From Hormiphora californensis (taxonomy: Eukaryota > Ctenophora > Tentaculata > Cydippida > Pleurobrachiidae): a DNA stretch of 64,000 nt. Every line of letters starts with the position of its first letter. Position 1 is the first letter of the stretch. The notes below the pieces were generated by a model, which was not told where the DNA came from, did not search any database, and worked only from the letters and a program-made list of their open reading frames with translations. Below are positions 10,016 to 23,400 of the stretch, in pieces. Made by a program: the position numbers and the translations under genes. The DNA lies in NCBI GenBank assembly GCA_020137815.1, contig CM035360.1, positions 3,726,578 through 3,790,577 on the forward strand, given 5' to 3'.

Positions 10016-13000
10016 ATGAACGGGACCGGTTCCACAGATCTTATGGTGATACGTGTCCCCAGATGTAAGTATCACGTGATCACGTGCACTCCATATATGG
10101 GCATCACGTGATGTAAGTTGTATTGTGGAAATTAGTCGCCATCTCTCCATCTCCCTAGGTGCGTTGTTTAGATACCTAAAATGGATGTTGTTGCTATGCG
10201 GTATCCTAGGAACCGGTGGAACTCTCTATTACCTCAGGATATCCTCAACCCGGAACACACTTCCTGATTTCGCACTTCTCAAACCTCACGATTTCAACTA
10301 TGCAGTCATGTTGGATGCGGGTAGCTCTGGAACAAGGTAGGAGTCATTCTTGTTGTTTGTAACTAAGTCATGATATACAGGGTGTCCCACTGTCTTTGTG
10401 TGACCTGCGATTTTGGGTCATGACCGCAGGTCACGCAAAGACAGTGGGACACCCTGTATATTGTCGCTCCACACCTGTCGATCACTATTTAGTTGCTCGT
10501 TCCTTGTGGGATGGGGACTGCCAATGCAAGTTTATTAACCCCCGTCCCCACTCAGAGTGTACTTATACCGATGGCCTCCTGGAAACACGGACGGTTTACT
10601 AAAAATCGAACAAATGAAGGACCGGAATGGGAGGATTATGGTTCAGAAAACTAGTCCGGGTCTGTCTGCCTATGCAGATAACCCCATGGCAGCGTACCAG
10701 AGCATCAAGTCGCTCCTCCTGTATGCGTCACTGAATATACCGAATGGGAAGCATAAGGAGACTCCTCTGTACATTCTCTGTACTGCAGGTCAGTACCATA
10801 TATGGGTATTTGGTGTGCTATATTTGGGCATGAGGTGTGCTAAAATCTTTCTACGGGGATATTTAACAAATTAATTCCGTTAGGTATGAGACTATTGACT
10901 GAGGAGAAGAGGAATAACATAATGAATGCCATATCCAGTAAAGTTACCACCAGCTTTGATTTCTTCTTCCAGCCATCCCATATCGAGGTTTCTATCATTT
11001 TGTTGGTTCATCACTAATCATCCCATTTGTTGATCATTTCATTGATTTACGTTGACGACGTCCCGTAGAAAATCAATGAAATGATCACGTCACGTGACAC
11101 GTCGTGAATTTTCCGAGGACTTTGCAGCTCTCAATGGTTGTGGGACATATCAATGTCGCACTCTCCCTCCGACATGTCTGTAACGCGCATTGTGTGGTGG
11201 GGTGGTTTTGTGCGCGACGCGCAGCATCTCCGATCTGACGGGGAGGAGCTAAGTCGTCAAACAGTCTTCTGTTCATGCTTGGCTGGCTGGTTATATTCTA
11301 ACTGTGTAGTACAATAAAAAAAGTAGCTATTGGGAAGAAATGGCCGAATTAATTCCAAATTCTCTCAGGTTATTGATGGACGTATGGAGGGTGTATATGG
11401 GTGGATAGCAGTCAACTACATCCTTGGCCGATTTGACCACACATTTGAGACAGGTCCCCTCCGATCTTCAACCGTTGGAGCCCTTGACATGGGTGGAGCT
11501 AGCACTCAGATAACATACGAAGTACCAAAATCAGAGGCAGTCCCTTCTGCTCTCTCCATGGATATAAACCTTGGTTGCCATGGTCACGCAGGTTCCCCCT
11601 CCCATACCTACCACCTGTACGTCAACACATGGCTAGGATTCGGGGCCAATGAGGCTCGGAAACGTTATGTAGAACACGTTTTGGAGAGCAATGTAGGAGC
11701 AAAGTCACTAGTAGACCCCTGCCTACCAAAGGGCATGGTGGAGACGCAGAAGAACGGTGCTGGTGTGTTGGTTCAGTTTACAGGGTCGGGTAATTTTACT
11801 GCCTGTAGACAGGCCCTATACCCGTTACTGAAGATACCAACAACATGCCCAAGATCACCTTGTAGTATGAACGGGGCTTTTCAGCCACCCATTAACTTTT
11901 ATAATCAGGTACATGCTCAGAGTCTATAAAATTAGGAAACTTTCAAAGACTGTAACTCTACTGCACCCACTTGTTATACGTATTGTTATACGTATTGTTA
12001 TACGTACATTTACACCATTTGAGAGAGGATCGGCCCACGGGTGAAACATTGGTAGTGTTATACCCGCCATCTCACCCAATCCCAAATTAAATCCCCCACA
12101 GGAGATGTACGGGTTCAGTGAGTACTGGTACACCATGGACGACATCCTAAAGATAGGGGGACAGTACCGGGAGGAGAAGTTTATCAAGGGGGCCGCTGAG
12201 TTCTGTTCCACCCCCTGGACCGACCTAAACAACAGGTACATTATATGTATTACAACAGGAACCGACCGAAACAAGTAAACAACCAATCAGAACTCGTTAT
12301 TTAGGTCACGTGACTGGTTATCAGCCAATAAGGGACCAGTATTTCCTGATTCGGTCGGTTCCTGTATAACACGGTCGCTTGTAGTGGGAAAACGGTAATG
12401 GAAAACGAAGATACAGTAAGACGACGCGCAACCGTGACCAATCAGGGCGCTAGTACGTGCTGACACATGAACTTTTTGCTGCGCGTTATGCACCGTGTGC
12501 GTCTCCTTACTGTATTTTGCGTTACCGTATTTTGACTGCAAGCAGCACTGTTACAAGAATCTCACACTGCTGTCATTGCAACAAGATTTAGCATAGTAGC
12601 GTTGATAATGTTGCGTGACACATACTTTGAGTTCATGTCTTTGTTTCTTACCCCGCTCCCTCCACCAGGTTAAAATCAGGGGAGTTTCCGAATGCGGACC
12701 AGCATCGTTTCCAGTATCAGTGTTTTAAAAGCGCCTGGGTCTTGGCCATTCTACATGATGGTCATAGGTTTCCCTCAAATTATGATAAATTTGTATCCGC
12801 TAAAACTGTCAACGGTAATTTATTACTCATTTCAGATATAAATCTTAGATCATGATATAGATCTAATAGTCAGTTCAATTTTGTGGTTTATTGTAATTGT
12901 TAAGCAACTCAGTTAATAATTTAATAATTTATGTCACTCAATATGATTCCTCCTACCTACAGGCGAAGTAGTGCAATGGACGTATGGGGCGCTAATTTAC

Positions 13001-13686
13001 CGGACCCGGTACCTTCCACTAAGAGAGGAGGGTGTTGATAAAATGTCATCCATATCTGTGTCCCGGTTTGATAGCATTCTACATTATACCTCCATCTTCT
13101 GCTTCTTTGTAAGTTGATTGCATCATCTGTTAGTGTTGGTGTGTTAAGATGTTTCACCCTGATTTACAGAGAAAAATAGGGTCCAATCTGTACCAATATT
13201 TGAGTTATTTATTCCAGGTGGTACTGTTAGCGATTATTTATTGGGCGTACAAGTTACACAAGATCCGAAAATCTCGTGCCCTCTTCCAGCTCCCCTCCAA
13301 GATTCAGGACGTTTCTGCAGCAGGTGAGCCGGGGTTTAATCTGCGGAGCTAGCCGCACTCCTTTTAATAAACTACTCTACACATATGCACATGGCAACCG
13401 CTTCGAAATGCTAAAATTTCATATAGTTATCAAATTCTAGCGCTCTTTCCTCCCAATCTAACTTTTGCGGTAAATTTCATATAGTTATCGAATTCTAGCG
13501 CTCCCACTCCCACTAACAGAATCTTTTCCGTTAGATTACCGTTTTGCGGGTAGCCCCAAGATCAACTACAATGATATCTGTGCACCACCCCGTACCACCG
13601 GGCTCCTCCCACGAACATTTAGTGATACAAGTCTACTCAACAGAGATATAGGGGGATCAAAAACCATCTTGCTGGGTGATCACTAA
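10016..13686 (+). CDS. ENTPD4: Golgi/lysosomal apyrase, ENTPD4/7-like
   Basis: This is a nucleoside tri/diphosphatase of the GDA1/CD39 family, expected to hydrolyse NDPs in the Golgi/endolysosomal lumen. Ten exons are all in phase: 10016-10064, 10159-10336, 10556-10788, 10884-10987, 11369-11908, 12102-12235, 12669-12814, 12963-13108, 13218-13323 and 13535-13686, giving about 545 residues. Apyrase regions are visible in order: DAGSSGTR (ACR1), LYILCTAGMRLL (ACR2), IDGRMEGVYGWIAVNY (ACR3), ALDMGGASTQITYE (ACR4) and the YQCFKSAWV region. A membrane segment near the N-terminus (MLLLCGILGTGGTLYYL) and another near the C-terminus (VVLLAIIYWAYKL) give the two-pass topology of ENTPD4/7. The start is the ATG at 10016, joined in phase to exon 2. 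Exon 9 could also splice in phase to an alternative tail exon at 15092. No frame break is seen. Confidence 0.93.
10376..10462. mobile_element. Short inverted-repeat element (about 85 bp)
   Basis: TACAGGGTGTCCCACTGTC at the left end mirrors the right end, which closes with GACACCCTGTA. It lies in apyrase intron 2, between 10337 and 10555. Confidence 0.85.
12257..12363. mobile_element. 107-bp MITE, copy 2
   Basis: This copy has the same AGGAACCGACCGAA ends and GTCACGTGAC core as the copy at 8441, in opposite orientation. It lies in the apyrase intron after exon 6. Confidence 0.9.
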
Positions 13687-13944
13687 CGAATTGTTGCTAT
13701 GGGAACCATCTTCTTAACAACTGATTGGAGAAAACCATGACAAATAGGGACTGTAATTTATCAAATTCAAAACTGTACAAGTTTAACTCAGTTTTATTAA
13801 GTTGATAATTTGATTTCTTTTTTGGTAAAGACTAGGCAAGGGATTATAAACTATTTAGGTTTACTTTATTAAGACGTCAGATATATAAATTATTTATAAC
13901 CGCTAGTTTAAATTAAAGCGATTTCTTAATCAGTTTTTGGTATA

Positions 13945-14798
13945 CAGTCGGACCCCGATTTAGGGACCCCCGATTTAGGGACACCCCGATTTAGGGACAG
14001 GATTTTTTTCCCCCAAAAATTTTTGAATTTTTTTGGGAAATTTTTTGTGAAATTTTTCAAAAAGATTCCAGCCATGTCCGAATCGTGTTTCGAATCGGTG
14101 CATCTTATCGCATGTCCTTCTGCTAATTAGACGGTTTGGAACGAACCGATACGTGATCCCCATGGTGCCCATCGAATCACAAGTTCACCAAGGTCCAAGC
14201 GTCAAAATTTCGTTTCGATGGGGATCACGTTTCGATTCGTTCCGTCTAATTAGCAGCAGGACATGCGATAAGATGCACCGATTCGAAACACGATTCGGAC
14301 GTGGCTGGTATACCTTTAAAAAATTTTATAACTTTTTTGCAAAATTTTACAGTACGATTGTCAATGCTTTGATCGGTGCTCCCCATAAATTTTGAGAGAA
14401 AAAGTTATTTTTAAATTTTTATACTTCCTCACCCGCTTAGGGTGCCCCGATTCGGTATGGTATCACGTATCGGTTCGTTTTGAACCCGCTAATTAGACAG
14501 GATATCCAGTAAGTTGCACCGATTCGAAATACAAACCGGACGGGCTGGTATAACTTAGAAAATTTTTCACATTTTTTTGAAAAAGAATTATTTTTTTAAT
14601 CAGAAATGATCATGTCATCAATACATGAATATTGCATATAACAGTTAGAGGTGTCTTTAGTCTTAATAATTGTATAGCATTTTGGGCAATAAAATAGGTT
14701 TTTTGGGTCAAATATGGCTCACCCCGATTTAGTGAACACCCCGATTTAGTGGACAAGACCCTTTCCCCCGAGGGTGTCCCTAAATCGGGGTCCGACTG
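13945..14798. mobile_element. Non-autonomous Tc1/mariner (pogo-like) element
   Basis: Termini CAGTCGGACCCCGATTTA and TAAATCGGGGTCCGACTG are perfect inverted repeats flanked by TA on both sides, the usual Tc1/mariner target duplication. The GATTTAGGGACA motif is repeated at the left end and related motifs lie at the right end. The interior has subrepeats around CGAACCGATACGTGATCC, shared with the element at 33.4-34.1 kb. No transposase frame is present. Confidence 0.85.
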
Positions 14799-15091
14799 TA
14801 CTATGGGGGATGATTTATTGAATTCTTTAGGTTCAGAGAGGTTTTAGATTTAGCAATCTGTCGTTTATGTACAGTATATTTAATCAGCTTTACGAGGTTC
14901 AGGACTTTTAAATGTTGTAATATCAATCTGTATTAAATTCCATTGACTTCTACATTTCGATCCACCAAAAACCGGTAACTTTTAAAGTTTTCAATGACCT
15001 AATTTAGTTTAGCATTCTCACACATCTAACACCCCCGTCCATAATATAAGGATACTCTGTGAGATTGTAATCCCTTTTTTATTTCATCTAG

Positions 15092-15189
15092 CACGCACCA
15101 GCATGTCTTCACAAAAACGTACAAGACAAGAGGATGAGAGAACCAAACCTGTAGGAACCACCTCTGAGAGATCATTACGCAATGATTAG
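15092..15189 (+). other. Possible alternative last exon of the apyrase
   Basis: After an acceptor (TTTCATCTAG) an open stretch includes MSSQKRTRQEDERTK and ends at TAG 15187-15189, followed at once by a GTAAGA donor. Spliced after exon 9 (phase 1) it would replace the cytosolic tail in frame. The spacer 13687-15091 otherwise holds only the pogo-like element and AT-rich sequence. Confidence 0.35.
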
Positions 15190-15235
15190 GTAAGAATTTT
15201 AGTCAAGTATTTTATACCATTACCATTCATCTCTC

Positions 15236-15374
15236 ACTCACTCTCTCTCTCTCTCTCTCTCTCACCCTCTTTCTCTCTCCTCTCTCTCCTATGTCTATCG
15301 TTAGCATAGTCACACATAATTAAATAACGTATTTTAGTGGTCTTATTTTCAAGGACATACACTTTCGCTATATC

Positions 15375-15444
<70 letters not shown>

Positions 15445-15470
15445 CTATCTCTCTATCTCTCAGTCTCTCC
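15236..15470 (+). repeat. CT microsatellite tracts
   Basis: Two CT-rich runs (about 15236-15290 and 15375-15465) lie between the apyrase and the calmodulin-like gene. Confidence 0.9.
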
Positions 15471-15625
15471 GTCTCGGCAAATAATAATATATGAGACTGA
15501 CGGCAATAAATAAACACTCAGACAAAACATACATCGACAAGCACCTCTGACATGTCGTCATCTGTGCTAATCTAGCTCCCAATGAGTTAAAATATATCCA
15601 CTCCTAATCGTGCGTTCACAGAATT

Positions 15626-15631
15626 TTTATT
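15626..15631 (-). terminator. Poly(A) signal of the calmodulin-like gene
   Basis: AATAAA on the minus strand lies about 45 bp past the stop codon at 15676. Confidence 0.55.
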
Positions 15632-15675
15632 GGCGCACCCAGAATCCAGATATATATATCAATAAAATAATTGTC

Positions 15676-16880
15676 TCATTCAAGCAAGCGTAGGAATTCT
15701 TCGAAATTCACTTTCCCGTCTCCATCTGCGTCTACTTCTCGGATCATCTGTGTTACTTCCTCATCAGTTAAAGTTTCACCTGTAACGGATATATTATGTT
15801 ACTTATTTCGTTACTTATTTAGGTAATTAATTGGTAACATTTTATTTCAATAATTAGAGAAAGAGGCTATCAATATTAGCGCTGGACAGCCCCCCGGGGA
15901 GTGGTTATTTTACCAACCTAATTTCTTCATCATTTCCTTTAGTTCATCGTGAGTTATCACCCCATCTCCATTCTTGTCAAACACTTCAAATGCGTCCTTT
16001 AATTCTGTTCTCCTGTCCACCTGAGAGAATAACGTGTTGGATTTAGCATTTTTATAATGTGCTGTCTGGTGATGAAGTCCTGGAAAAAAATCAAAGAAAA
16101 GCAAAAAATATTGGGTAGTATTCCACCCTATGGAGCTAGAAACCACACTGAGCTCGACCTTTTCTGATTGTCTTTGGATTGGTTTTGTGACAGCACAACC
16201 AAGAGTCACATTTTGTTTTATGCTTTGTTTTACCGCTCTTTCGATGGTTCAAACTCGGCACATGGTTTCGGAGTGTTTTATGCTTTGTTTTACCGCTCTT
16301 TCGATGGTTCAAACTCGGCACATGGTTTGTACACGTGTTGTATCACTTTAGATCCTCCCCAATGCTGATCTACTCGTCTCTCTCAATCTCCTCCTTTCTC
16401 ATCTACTGCATCTCTGATATTTCTCTCACTACTGCATCTCAATATTTCTCTCACTACGATCATGGTCTCAACATGGCTTCAACAGATCATTTGCAACCAG
16501 CAAGAGGTGGTCCACCAGTGTCCAACTTGACGTGTTTGGGTTTTGATTGGTTCGTATTGTTTTGTTGGGCAATCACCTCGGATCCACATAACCGTTTCCC
16601 TGCAAGGGTACGGTAGCGTGTTTCCAAGGTGGAGCCCATGGTGCCAAGCCCACTAGCTTTGCAGCTTGGGGCAAGGGCCAGCCACGAGGGCTGGCGGTAG
16701 TATCTGTTTAGAGCTTGTCTTATAGTGTGATTCTCGGATAGAAATGTTCCTTGTGTTTTAGTAGAGATCTATATGTTGTAGCTGTCTTTTGAAGATTGAG
16801 ATATCTATCTTCTCCTTCTGCATATTTATCTTCTCCTTCTGCATGTATTTTTCTCTCACTTTTCTCTCTGCTCCCTCTCT

Positions 16881-16946
<66 letters not shown>

Positions 16947-16967
16947 GCATCTCATCTCTCGCCTCTC

Positions 16968-17029
<62 letters not shown>

Positions 17030-17089
17030 CTCTCTTCTCTCTCGCTTTCTCTCTCTCTCTCTATCTCTCTCTCTCCTCTTCTCTCTCTC

Positions 17090-17149
<60 letters not shown>

Positions 17150-18633
17150 CTTTATTTTTTGCAAATGCACTCTCTCCTTTTTTAGAAAGTTACAACAACT
17201 GCTCCTCCTGATTTGCTTCCTACTTAACGTGCATCTCTCCCTTCACACTTCAGCCCCCTTTGTAATTTCATAGTAACTTCCAGTCTCAGTTACGGACGGG
17301 GATATCTTCTAATTTGAAACAAGCAATCTCATGAACCTTAGCTCCCTGATATTGATTAAGCAGCATATTGATAGTTCTAACATTGATGTTGTCACTTCTT
17401 CCTTGTCACTTCTTCCTTGTCAGATTCTTCCTGTTCCATTTTCATAGCTCCTCATATTTCTGCATGATTAAGGAAAGAGCTGTCTGGCGCCGCCCGACCC
17501 TCGTTTTGATTCTCAGATCGGGTCGGCGCCGCCAGCTAGGCGAGGAGAGGTCAGGATCACAAGCATTACCTGTCTGGAGCCGTCTCCTCTGTGCTTTGTC
17601 ATCATTGTTAGGAACTCTCCAAAATCTATCACTCCATTATTATCAGTGTCAATCTGTAATGATTAGGGTGATTAAAACAATTAAAATAACAATTAAAATA
17701 ATATGTATAATTGATACAATAAGAAATCAAATTAGCAGACGATTTCACAAACCGAAAAACAAACAAACAAATGCACAAACAAACAGACATACCTCGTGAA
17801 TCATATCTCTTAGATCTTGCTCTGACGGTTCCTGGCTCAAGGATCGCATGACTTCCCTTAATTCCTTCCATATCAATTGTGCCATTTTGATTCTGAAAGT
17901 AACTTGTATTAATTAATTAATTAGTCTAGTTAAGTTAAATGACTTTTATGTTATCACTGCTGCAGTAGTGCAGTAATAACTCAAAAGCTTTGAAAACCAA
18001 TGCCTGAAGTCTGAAACCCCCCTGAAACCTTACTGACGAGTGCATGATGTCAGTAAGGTTTCAGACTTCAGGCATTTCAAGATCATTATCCTCTATTCTG
18101 ATCTTTTGATAAAGTCATTATTTTGAATCAAAATCGAGCGTGACTGCTGCGACAAAGGGCTTCTGTTAATTAAGTATTTTACTTCTTGGGTTACTTCTAA
18201 TTGTATTTGTTGAGTACCCCCTTACTCAACAAAATTGTATAGAGAGAGTTTGTTGATCAAAACTATGGAACCCATTCAAGTACAAATATGTTCATTGTTC
18301 AGGCTTCCTGTGAATTCGTTGTCACGAAACCCATACCCTGGCCGATATAGGTAGTAAATCGTACCAATTAAAGTTAACGAAATTTTAGTTGGCCAAAAAA
18401 TCGGCTATGGCAATAGTATTTGTTAGGCAACTGGCAACTGGCAAGAGCCCAAATTATCTTCAGTTCTTGTAAATTAAGAACAAAATATTAAAACCATTGG
18501 GCCCGGCGCTTGCCAGCGCTATGATAAACTCAAGTTATAGGATGGTTACAGAAACACATACCTTATCGAACAGGTTGAACGCCTCCTTGTACTCAGCTAC
18601 CTCATCCGGGGTCAGTTCGAATCTCTTGGCCAT
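15676..18633 (-). CDS. Calmodulin-like four-EF-hand protein, with a +1 frame break
   Basis: Exons (minus strand): 18562-18633, 17793-17892, 17570-17653, 15918-16020 and 15676-15779, about 154 residues. Four complete EF-hand loops are visible: DKNQNGTID.KE (split by intron 1), [24 protein letters not shown] and [12 protein letters not shown], with linkers like [12 protein letters not shown] matching calmodulin/troponin C. It should bind calcium and regulate cytosolic partners. Exon 2 is 100 nt although both flanking junctions are phase 0. One extra base near 17865-17874 (GATATGGAAGG) shifts the frame between the first loop and [10 protein letters not shown]. Without correction or a +1 shift the protein would be truncated after EF1. 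Intron 3 carries long CT tracts and a 60-bp tandem duplication. It is divergent enough from calmodulin that I call it calmodulin-like. Confidence 0.88.
16210..16332 (+). repeat. 60-bp tandem duplication in intron
   Basis: Two near-identical 60-bp units, each holding GCTTTGTTTTACCGCTCTTT, lie inside the intron 16021-17569. Confidence 0.9.
16866..17158 (+). repeat. Long CT microsatellite in intron
   Basis: About 290 bp of CT with minor interruptions lies in the same intron of the calmodulin-like gene. The long Ser-Leu and Arg-Glu frames across it are not genes. Confidence 0.95.
17478..17538. mobile_element. CTGTCTGGCG-type short inverted-repeat element
   Basis: GTCTGGCGCCGCC at the left pairs with GGCGCCGCCAGC at the right around ATTCTCAGAT. 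Relatives occur near 23,058-23,110, 24,066-24,165, 30,708-30,782, 32,733-32,780, 35,755-35,788, 38,563-38,625 and 50,468-50,492. They are GC-rich islands in AT-rich introns and spacers. Confidence 0.7.
18000..18078. repeat. Perfect short hairpin in intron
   Basis: AATGCCTGAAGTCTGAAACC and a later copy of its reverse complement form a stem of about 30 bp, in intron 1 of the calmodulin-like gene. Confidence 0.85.
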
Positions 18634-19131
18634 GGTGATGAACTCTGTATAGGGTTTGTAATTGTAATTGTAATTGTAATTGTAATTGTCTCTTTATAGG
18701 GTTTGTATTGTCAGTAAACAACGATATATTCAATACTAAATTAATAGATTACTTAATTAATTAATTACTTAATTAATTAATATAATAGATTTAAACTGTA
18801 GAATTGTCAGTAGACCTGGGCTAGTTTTAGACTCTGATTCCGTACAGACTGGACACTGAAGAGGATTTATAAAAATAAAGGCAGGTGCCCAGGTGGTATG
18901 GGGAGACCAAAAGTGATTAAAAAAGTAGGCGAGAAATCTTGAGCAGCTCATCTTATATTAGCAAAGCAATTACTACTAACAGCTACTGCACAAAACAGTG
19001 AAAGTAAACAGTGGTACATGGAATGTATGATGGAGGTATTACCGGATTATGCCCGCACTGGTAGTACCCCACATCATGTCTGAACTTAAATACCACTGCT
19101 AACTAGCCGTGAATAGTGACTGTAGTAAACT

Positions 19132-19282
<151 letters not shown>

Positions 19283-20059
19283 TTCCTTCTTCACTGAAGC
19301 ATACCAAGTTGAATATAGTACGAGATCAATTAATAAAGTAAGCATAATAAGACGGTTTGCACTGCAATTTACAGAGATAAATCGATTTCCGTCTAGTCAA
19401 CTTCAGATTACGATCTGTCGTTATAAATCGAGTAAAAGTATGTAGGAAATATCTTTCTCAATTCTCTTTCTCTCTTTTTCTCTCTCTCATTCCTCTCTCT
19501 ACCCTCTCTCTCCCACTCTATATATTATGTAACTCTCTCTCCCTCTCTTACTTGTATTAATATTATCACTTGCTACAAGCCGTGGCTACTACATTATGCG
19601 GTCCACTACAGTTGTTGAAGTTAGCTTAGTGTGGAAATGTGTAACTAAACAGTGATATAAGTGTTAATGATAGAAGCAGAGAAAGAAAGAGAGAGAGAGA
19701 GAAGGATTTGGAATGAGAGAGAAAAAGGGAAAATGTGAGAGAGAAGCCCTCAATGCACGAGAGAGAATGAGAGAATAATAATAATAATGAGGAAAGAGTG
19801 ATGGGAGTTTTAATGACTCATCACGCGCCGATAATGATTGATGATCATAACAGCTGTTTATACAACTTTTTCACAGTCTCAATCTCCCTTCGAAAAAGAG
19901 AAGAAAATCATGATCAGTAACTCACTGAACTAAACTTCATTCAGACTATCTGATCACTAATGGAAGTGTCATTCCCTCTCTCTCTCTCCCTCCATGTGTA
20001 CTTCATTATCACGTGAATCGTACAGTGTGTTTCATCATGTGAGATGGGGGGGGGGGGTG

Positions 20060-20480
20060 GACGAACCGGGAGAAAAGGACAAGGACCCAGCGAGAGCGCG
20101 AGCGAAGAGAGAGAGCGAGACGAGAGGAGCGGAGAGCGAGAGAGGCGACGATGAGTAGACGAGAGAGGAGAGAGAGCGAGAGGCGAGGAGAGAGAAGAGA
20201 GAGAGAGAAGAGCAGAGAGAGAGAGAGAGAAGAGAAGAGAGAGAGAGAGCGAGAGAGAGAGAGCGCTATATAGATCTCTCTTCTCTCGCTCTCTCTCTAT
20301 CTTCTCTGGCGATCTTTCGCTCTCTCTCCTTCTATTCTCTCTATCTCTCTCTCCTATCTCTCTCCCTCTCTTTCTCTCTCTATCTCTTTCTCTTTCTATC
20401 TATCTATCTCTATCTCTCTCCCTCTCTATCTATCTCTCTCTCGCTGTCTCTGTCTCCCTATCTCCCTGTACTTCTATCTC
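20060..20480. repeat. Mixed GA-then-CT low-complexity block
   Basis: A GA-rich half (20,090-20,265) with GCGAGAG interruptions is followed by a CT-rich half (20,275-20,480), giving an imperfect palindrome around CTATATAGATC. Confidence 0.8.
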
Positions 20481-23400
20481 TCTCGAAAACAATAGGTAGC
20501 CTCGATTACTTATAGTGAATGACCATGCATGATTGTCAATAGCCGAAACGAAGAGAGCTCATAGGGAGAGGGAGAGATAGAGAGAGATAGAAGTGATCAG
20601 AGAGAACCTTGAAATACAATGTCAATATACACAGGATGAATGAGGTGTGGCTCACACATATCAATTGCAACTGCTGAACTGCAACTATGAAATAAAAACA
20701 GTGCTGTTCGTTCTAAAAAGCTGACTTTTATATTCAACGAAAGGCACATACAGCGAATGATTTCTCAATCAGAGAGAGCGAGATCAAAACACATTATGTC
20801 AGTATATCAACAATCGAGCGAGCTAAACAAACGTCACGCGAGTTTCGCAACTTAGTTTCAAAACAATGAGAAGGAGGATCTAGTGCAGCAATGATGCAAC
20901 ATTTTGACGCAGATTGTCGGGGTGTGACTGTTTCATTCTTTCTAGCTTGGAAGTGGAAGCTATTAGGAACAATGATAGGGTAGCTTGGTAGCTTGGAAGT
21001 GGAAACTATTAGGAACCTTCAACACAATGTGGGGTTGATTATACTGGGACTACTCTAGATTGGCTGCTAAGTGGATCAAAATTCAAAAGCAGTGGCAATT
21101 GTTGGAATTGGATGGAAAGCATGAGGCAATATATTGTTGTGCATATAAAACAAAGGGGCAAAGTAAATCAATGTAACTCAATGGCGTGCCTTAATATCTC
21201 TCTCGCATGGACACTCAACTATTGATATTATCTGTTATATAAAACACATACAGTGTGCCGCGAGTCTCAAGTTTTAGGAAAAGAGGGCTGCTGGATAGAT
21301 CATCTCGACCGGGGTGGGTGACTAGCAGTAACAAGTAAACAACCAATCAGAACTCGTTATTTAGGTCACTTGACTGGTTATCAGCCAATCAGGGACCAGT
21401 ATTTCCTGATTCGACCGGGGTAGGTGACTATTATAGTGCCACGTGTATGAGGGGGTGGGAAAAATAAACACCCACTTGAGTCACGCAAACATGAACTAGA
21501 TATATTCCATATATGCAAATGGAAATCAGAAAGAATAATACTCCACTCGATCTGCTTCAGGACGCATTTATAATTTATGATATCAATTCTCACGGTAACA
21601 CGCATAATATGCAAAAATCACCACCGAGATTTTGCGGTCTGTTTGAAAGTTTGAGTTGGTCGGCCAATGGTTTGTACTATATTAATAACTGAATGGGTTA
21701 TTTATAGAATATATGTATAGAGACATGTTGTATAGTAGTACAGTTTATACCCTAGGCTATATAATTACTAATATTCTGTGAACAATAGATAATTTATTTA
21801 GTGTACACAGCCCCATAGAATGCTGCTGAAGGTGATATATTCAGAATATGTTCTTAGTAGAAAAAATATCACTCTTATTTGTTCTACTAGATTGAATTAT
21901 GGTCTACTTCATAACTGAATGAGGATTCCTCTAAGGCCGAAAAAAGGGGCCGCAATTAAATTTGCGGTAGGAACTTGACATCCTGCTGCAGTGTGAGAGG
22001 GCGACGTGCCCCTCTGATATGAACTATGTATGAACTGAGACAGAACACTTAGAAAGTTTTAAATTTATCTGCAAGCGTACGGATCAAAAAGTAAAGCTGA
22101 TATATATACTAAGAAAGGTAGTACACGACAAAATAATTACTGGCCCTGTTTTTGAGCTGCTGTAAGACAACACCCTGTGAAATGAAGCAATGAGATTGTG
22201 AGGGAGGGAACATGAGAGAAAGAGAGATAGGAAAATAATTTGGCCGAATACAAATTTGACAATGGTACTCGCTCGGAAAAAACATCTGTGCATAACTTTT
22301 ACAAATACACCATGACCAGTATTCGTCAGAACTCAGAGCATGGGCGGGGCAATAGCTGTCTCGTGTGACAGTAAAGAACTAAAACTAAACTATACTGTAA
22401 AAACTAAACTAAACTCTAAACAGCAGTATGAACAAAAAAGAGGCTCAACCTCAACGGTGGGGCGGTGTTCAAACCCTGAGAGAGGAAGGGTCGAGCAAGT
22501 TCAACTATGGAAGTGGACCTGTCGTAGAACAACAAAAACAACTGCAGTTACACACACATATTCATGTGTCTCTCTTGCCAGACAGTGGCACCATGAAAAC
22601 ATCCTGGATACATTGGAAGAGGGCCTATAAAAGGTGCAAGTGCAGTCTGTCTGGAGGGACTGTCTGGCTAGATCTGAGACACTTCCACACGCAAGATTAG
22701 GTTTTGAGAGCTAAAAAGGTGTCTGGCATCACCAGACAGCAAGTGCAGACCAAGGGCGGTTATCTGTTCTAGATCTCCTCGCCCCTACTACAGAGTACAG
22801 TTAGTACTGTATCTATTCGTGATCATTGACTAGGCAGCTGTTATGCAGTATGTATAAATATACATCATATCGTAGAGATCAGCTTTAAAATTACTAGTAT
22901 TTATTTAAATAGGTCTGAACATCATAAATTAAGTGTCTCGGTAGCATCTATTTTGCATAAAAATTCGATTCTGGTACATTATGAATAATCGATACATTAT
23001 ATTATACAATATGAAAGCGAGATAATTAAATATTTATCATAAACTCGATTTACAGCTGTCTGGCGCCGCGACCCATCTGAGCGCACTGTATGGCGCCGCC
23101 ATACAGATTTACAGTCGGAATCCTCTTTTTGTGTTAGAGGGGGTAATGGCGAACAGTAATATTTTTAAGTAAGATGATGATGATGATGACACCAATATAA
23201 TTCCCTAAATGACACACACACAATATGTTACAATATGTTACAATAGCTCATGGTTTCCTGCAATATATGACACAACAACGTATGGCTTCATCGGTATAGA
23301 TCACTACAATAACACACGTAATCGATACGAGTCAACTGGAGTGGTTTGCTATTAATTAAAGGAGGTGGTGAGAACAGATCATTTCGAGACCATTATATAT

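Noticed and set aside
22340-22700. Two overlapping 90-96 codon plus-strand frames
   Set aside because: No splice sites or family match; the region includes GTCTGG-type and SINE-like repeats.
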